DNA from: Stappia sp.
GTDB taxonomy: Bacteria; Pseudomonadota; Alphaproteobacteria; Rhizobiales; Stappiaceae
Direction of reading: 5' to 3'
NCBI RefSeq assembly: GCF_040110915.1
Contig: NZ_CP157793.1
Coordinates: 4,091,001-4,155,000, forward strand
Length of the DNA: 64,000 nt
Shown in pieces: positions 62,061 through 64,000 of the stretch; the first letter of the stretch is position 1, and each line of letters begins with the position of its first letter. Below the pieces are notes generated by a model, which did not search any database, had not been told where the DNA came from, and saw only the letters and a list, made by a program, of their open reading frames with translations. The translations under genes and the position numbers were made by a program.

Positions 62061-63164
62061 CTATTGCGTGCGTAGCGCCCGGTTCCAGCGCTCGATCAGC
62101 CGCTGGCGTTTCACCTGGTCGAGATAGACCACGAGCGCGGGCGCCACCGCGATCGGGCGCAGGCGGGTGCCGTAGACCCGGCGCAAGCCGGTTGCCGTGT
62201 TGGCGCCGTCGAGATCGGGATGCAGGGCCGGCAGGCCGAGATCGTCCGACATCACCCGCTGGCCCTCGCGCGACAGCAGGAAATCGAGAAAGGCGGCGCC
62301 GAGATCGGGGGCGGCGGCGGCGCGCGGCACCAGCCCGATGCGCGACATCACGACCGTGTAGTCTTCCGGCAGCACGATGCCGAGGTCCGGCGCGCTCTTC
62401 GCCCAGGCCGCGGCATAGGAGCCGAGAATGTTGTAGCCGAGCAGAAACCGGCCGTCGGCGACCCGTTCGACGATGGCCGAGGAATTGGAATAGAGCTTCA
62501 CGCCGGCCGCGCCGAGCGCGTTGAACAGGCTCCAGATGTCGCGGTTGTGCTCGCGGTCGCGCGCCAGAAAGAACAGCCCCAGCCCGGCACGTTCCACATC
62601 GTAGGTGCCGACCCGGCCGTAAACATCGGCCTCGTTGGCTTTCAGGAAATCGGCCAGGGCGGCGCGTGTGCGCGGCGGCGCGCGCCCGGCGAAGGACGGC
62701 TTGTGATAGAGGATCACCGCCGGCTCGAAGGTCGTGCCATAGACCGTGTCGCGCCAGCGCGCCCAGTCTGGCAGCGCTTCGGCCGAGGGCAGGCGCACCG
62801 CCTGGGCGTAGCCGTCGTTGGCGAGTTTCACCTGCAGGTCCATCGCGGAGGAAAAGGCGAGATCGGCCGTTGGCACGCCCTGGTCCGTCTCCTCGACGAT
62901 GCGGGCGTAGATGTCCTGCGTCTGCAATTCGTGAAAGGCGATGGTCACATCCGCCCGCCGGGCCTGGAAGGCGCGCAGCAGCGGTTCGGCGAGCGTCGCG
63001 TCGAGGGAGGAGTAGATCGTCAGCCGGCGCGGCTCGTCGGCCGTGGCGGGCAGGACGAGTGTCGGCGCGTCGGCGGCGCGGGCGCTGCCTGCAAGCGGCA
63101 CGACCGACCCCAGCAACAGGGCGAGCGCGACAACGGGAAGCCAGGAACGAAAACGGCGGATCAT
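62061..63164 (-). CDS. Periplasmic solute-binding protein (Fbp/AfuA-like, type II fold)
   Basis: A 367-residue secreted binding protein. Signal peptide about 1-33 (WLPVVALALLLGSVVPLAG, then SARA). The mature part RLTIYSSLDATLAEPLLRAF and PTADLAFSSAMDLQVKLAND follow the ferric-iron/polyamine-binding fold, but the Tyr pair for iron is not evident. It has no cognate ABC permease nearby. It is divergent from a tctD-like regulator, so it may feed signals to the sensor kinase instead of import. ATG at 63164. Confidence 0.82.
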   Translation of the reverse strand: MIRRFRSWLPVVALALLLGSVVPLAGSARAADAPTLVLPATADEPRRLTIYSSLDATLAEPLLRAFQARRADVTIAFHELQTQDIYARIVEETDQGVPTADLAFSSAMDLQVKLANDGYAQAVRLPSAEALPDWARWRDTVYGTTFEPAVILYHKPSFAGRAPPRTRAALADFLKANEADVYGRVGTYDVERAGLGLFFLARDREHNRDIWSLFNALGAAGVKLYSNSSAIVERVADGRFLLGYNILGSYAAAWAKSAPDLGIVLPEDYTVVMSRIGLVPRAAAAPDLGAAFLDFLLSREGQRVMSDDLGLPALHPDLDGANTATGLRRVYGTRLRPIAVAPALVVYLDQVKRQRLIERWNRALRTQ

Positions 63165-63321
63165 GCCCGGCAGTATGTCGGTCCGTCCGGGTCCGGGGCA
63201 AGCTCTTGCCGCGAAGGCATGTCCGCGCTTGCATCGGGGCGGCGCGCTGCGGTTAAACTCGGTCGCGCTTGCCCGCCGGCCCCGCGTGCGGGGACCGTCA
63301 CCGCGCAACCCGGGATGCCCC

Positions 63322-63987
<666 letters not shown>

Positions 63988-64000
63988 GGACGCGGCCATG

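Overview
The window is GC-rich chromosomal DNA of an alphaproteobacterium, most likely a member of the Rhizobiales (Hyphomicrobiales). The reasons are the hemW-rdgB-rph-hrcA block, the OlsB ornithine-lipid acyltransferase, the intracellular Cys-type PHA depolymerase, the abundance of TRAP, TTT and ABC solute transporters, and a REP-like palindrome of a kind common in rhizobial genomes. The species assignment is inference. I see no rRNA, tRNA, CRISPR array, phage or IS transposase.

Layout. 1-8 kb: the 3' end of pobA, a divergent azoreductase/LysR pair, a cytosine-deaminase-like amidohydrolase with an altered active site, a cytochrome P450 followed 14 bp later by an LpxL-type acyltransferase, and a DctPQM TRAP transporter (to 9.2 kb). 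9.5-33.9 kb: mostly housekeeping. This includes a PHA depolymerase with an added C-terminal helix-hairpin-helix domain, hemW-rdgB-rph divergent from hrcA, a MoeB/ThiF-like E1, a YgjP-type metallopeptidase, a Bcr/CflA efflux pump, a class A PBP, olsB, a hybrid histidine kinase, comM, gshB, yraN, rsmI, an LpoA-like lipoprotein, coaBC, dut and cysK. 34-41 kb: a YbjQ-type protein, maiA, preT-preA, a DMT exporter, and two overlapping genes I cannot identify. 41-58.6 kb: an MltB-type transglycosylase, two tandem TetR/RutR-type regulators, an omega-aminotransferase, mmsA, a beta-ureidopropionase, dihydropyrimidinase, a seven-gene ABC-transporter operon and a chemoreceptor. 58.7-64 kb: tctABC, a periplasmic binding protein and a TctD-type response regulator. 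The sensor kinase start codon is the last three bases of the window.

How the genes work together. The centre of the window encodes a complete reductive pyrimidine catabolic route. PreT/PreA reduce uracil or thymine, HydA opens the ring, the M20 amidohydrolase releases beta-alanine or beta-aminoisobutyrate, the aminotransferase makes the semialdehyde, and MmsA yields acetyl-CoA or propionyl-CoA. The ABC operon is the probable importer. Three near-consensus RutR-type palindromes (TTGACCA-NN-TGGTCAA) lie upstream of preT and in the gap between the TetR pair and the aminotransferase. They tie two separated gene blocks into one likely regulon.

The most unusual features are: three related two-TM proteins, translationally coupled inside the pyrimidine ABC operon; a permease in that operon with extra N-terminal TM segments; an 85-bp duplication of the ureidopropionase 3' end flanking a small coiled-coil gene; and a recurring pattern of short tandem repeats placed on or beside stop codons.
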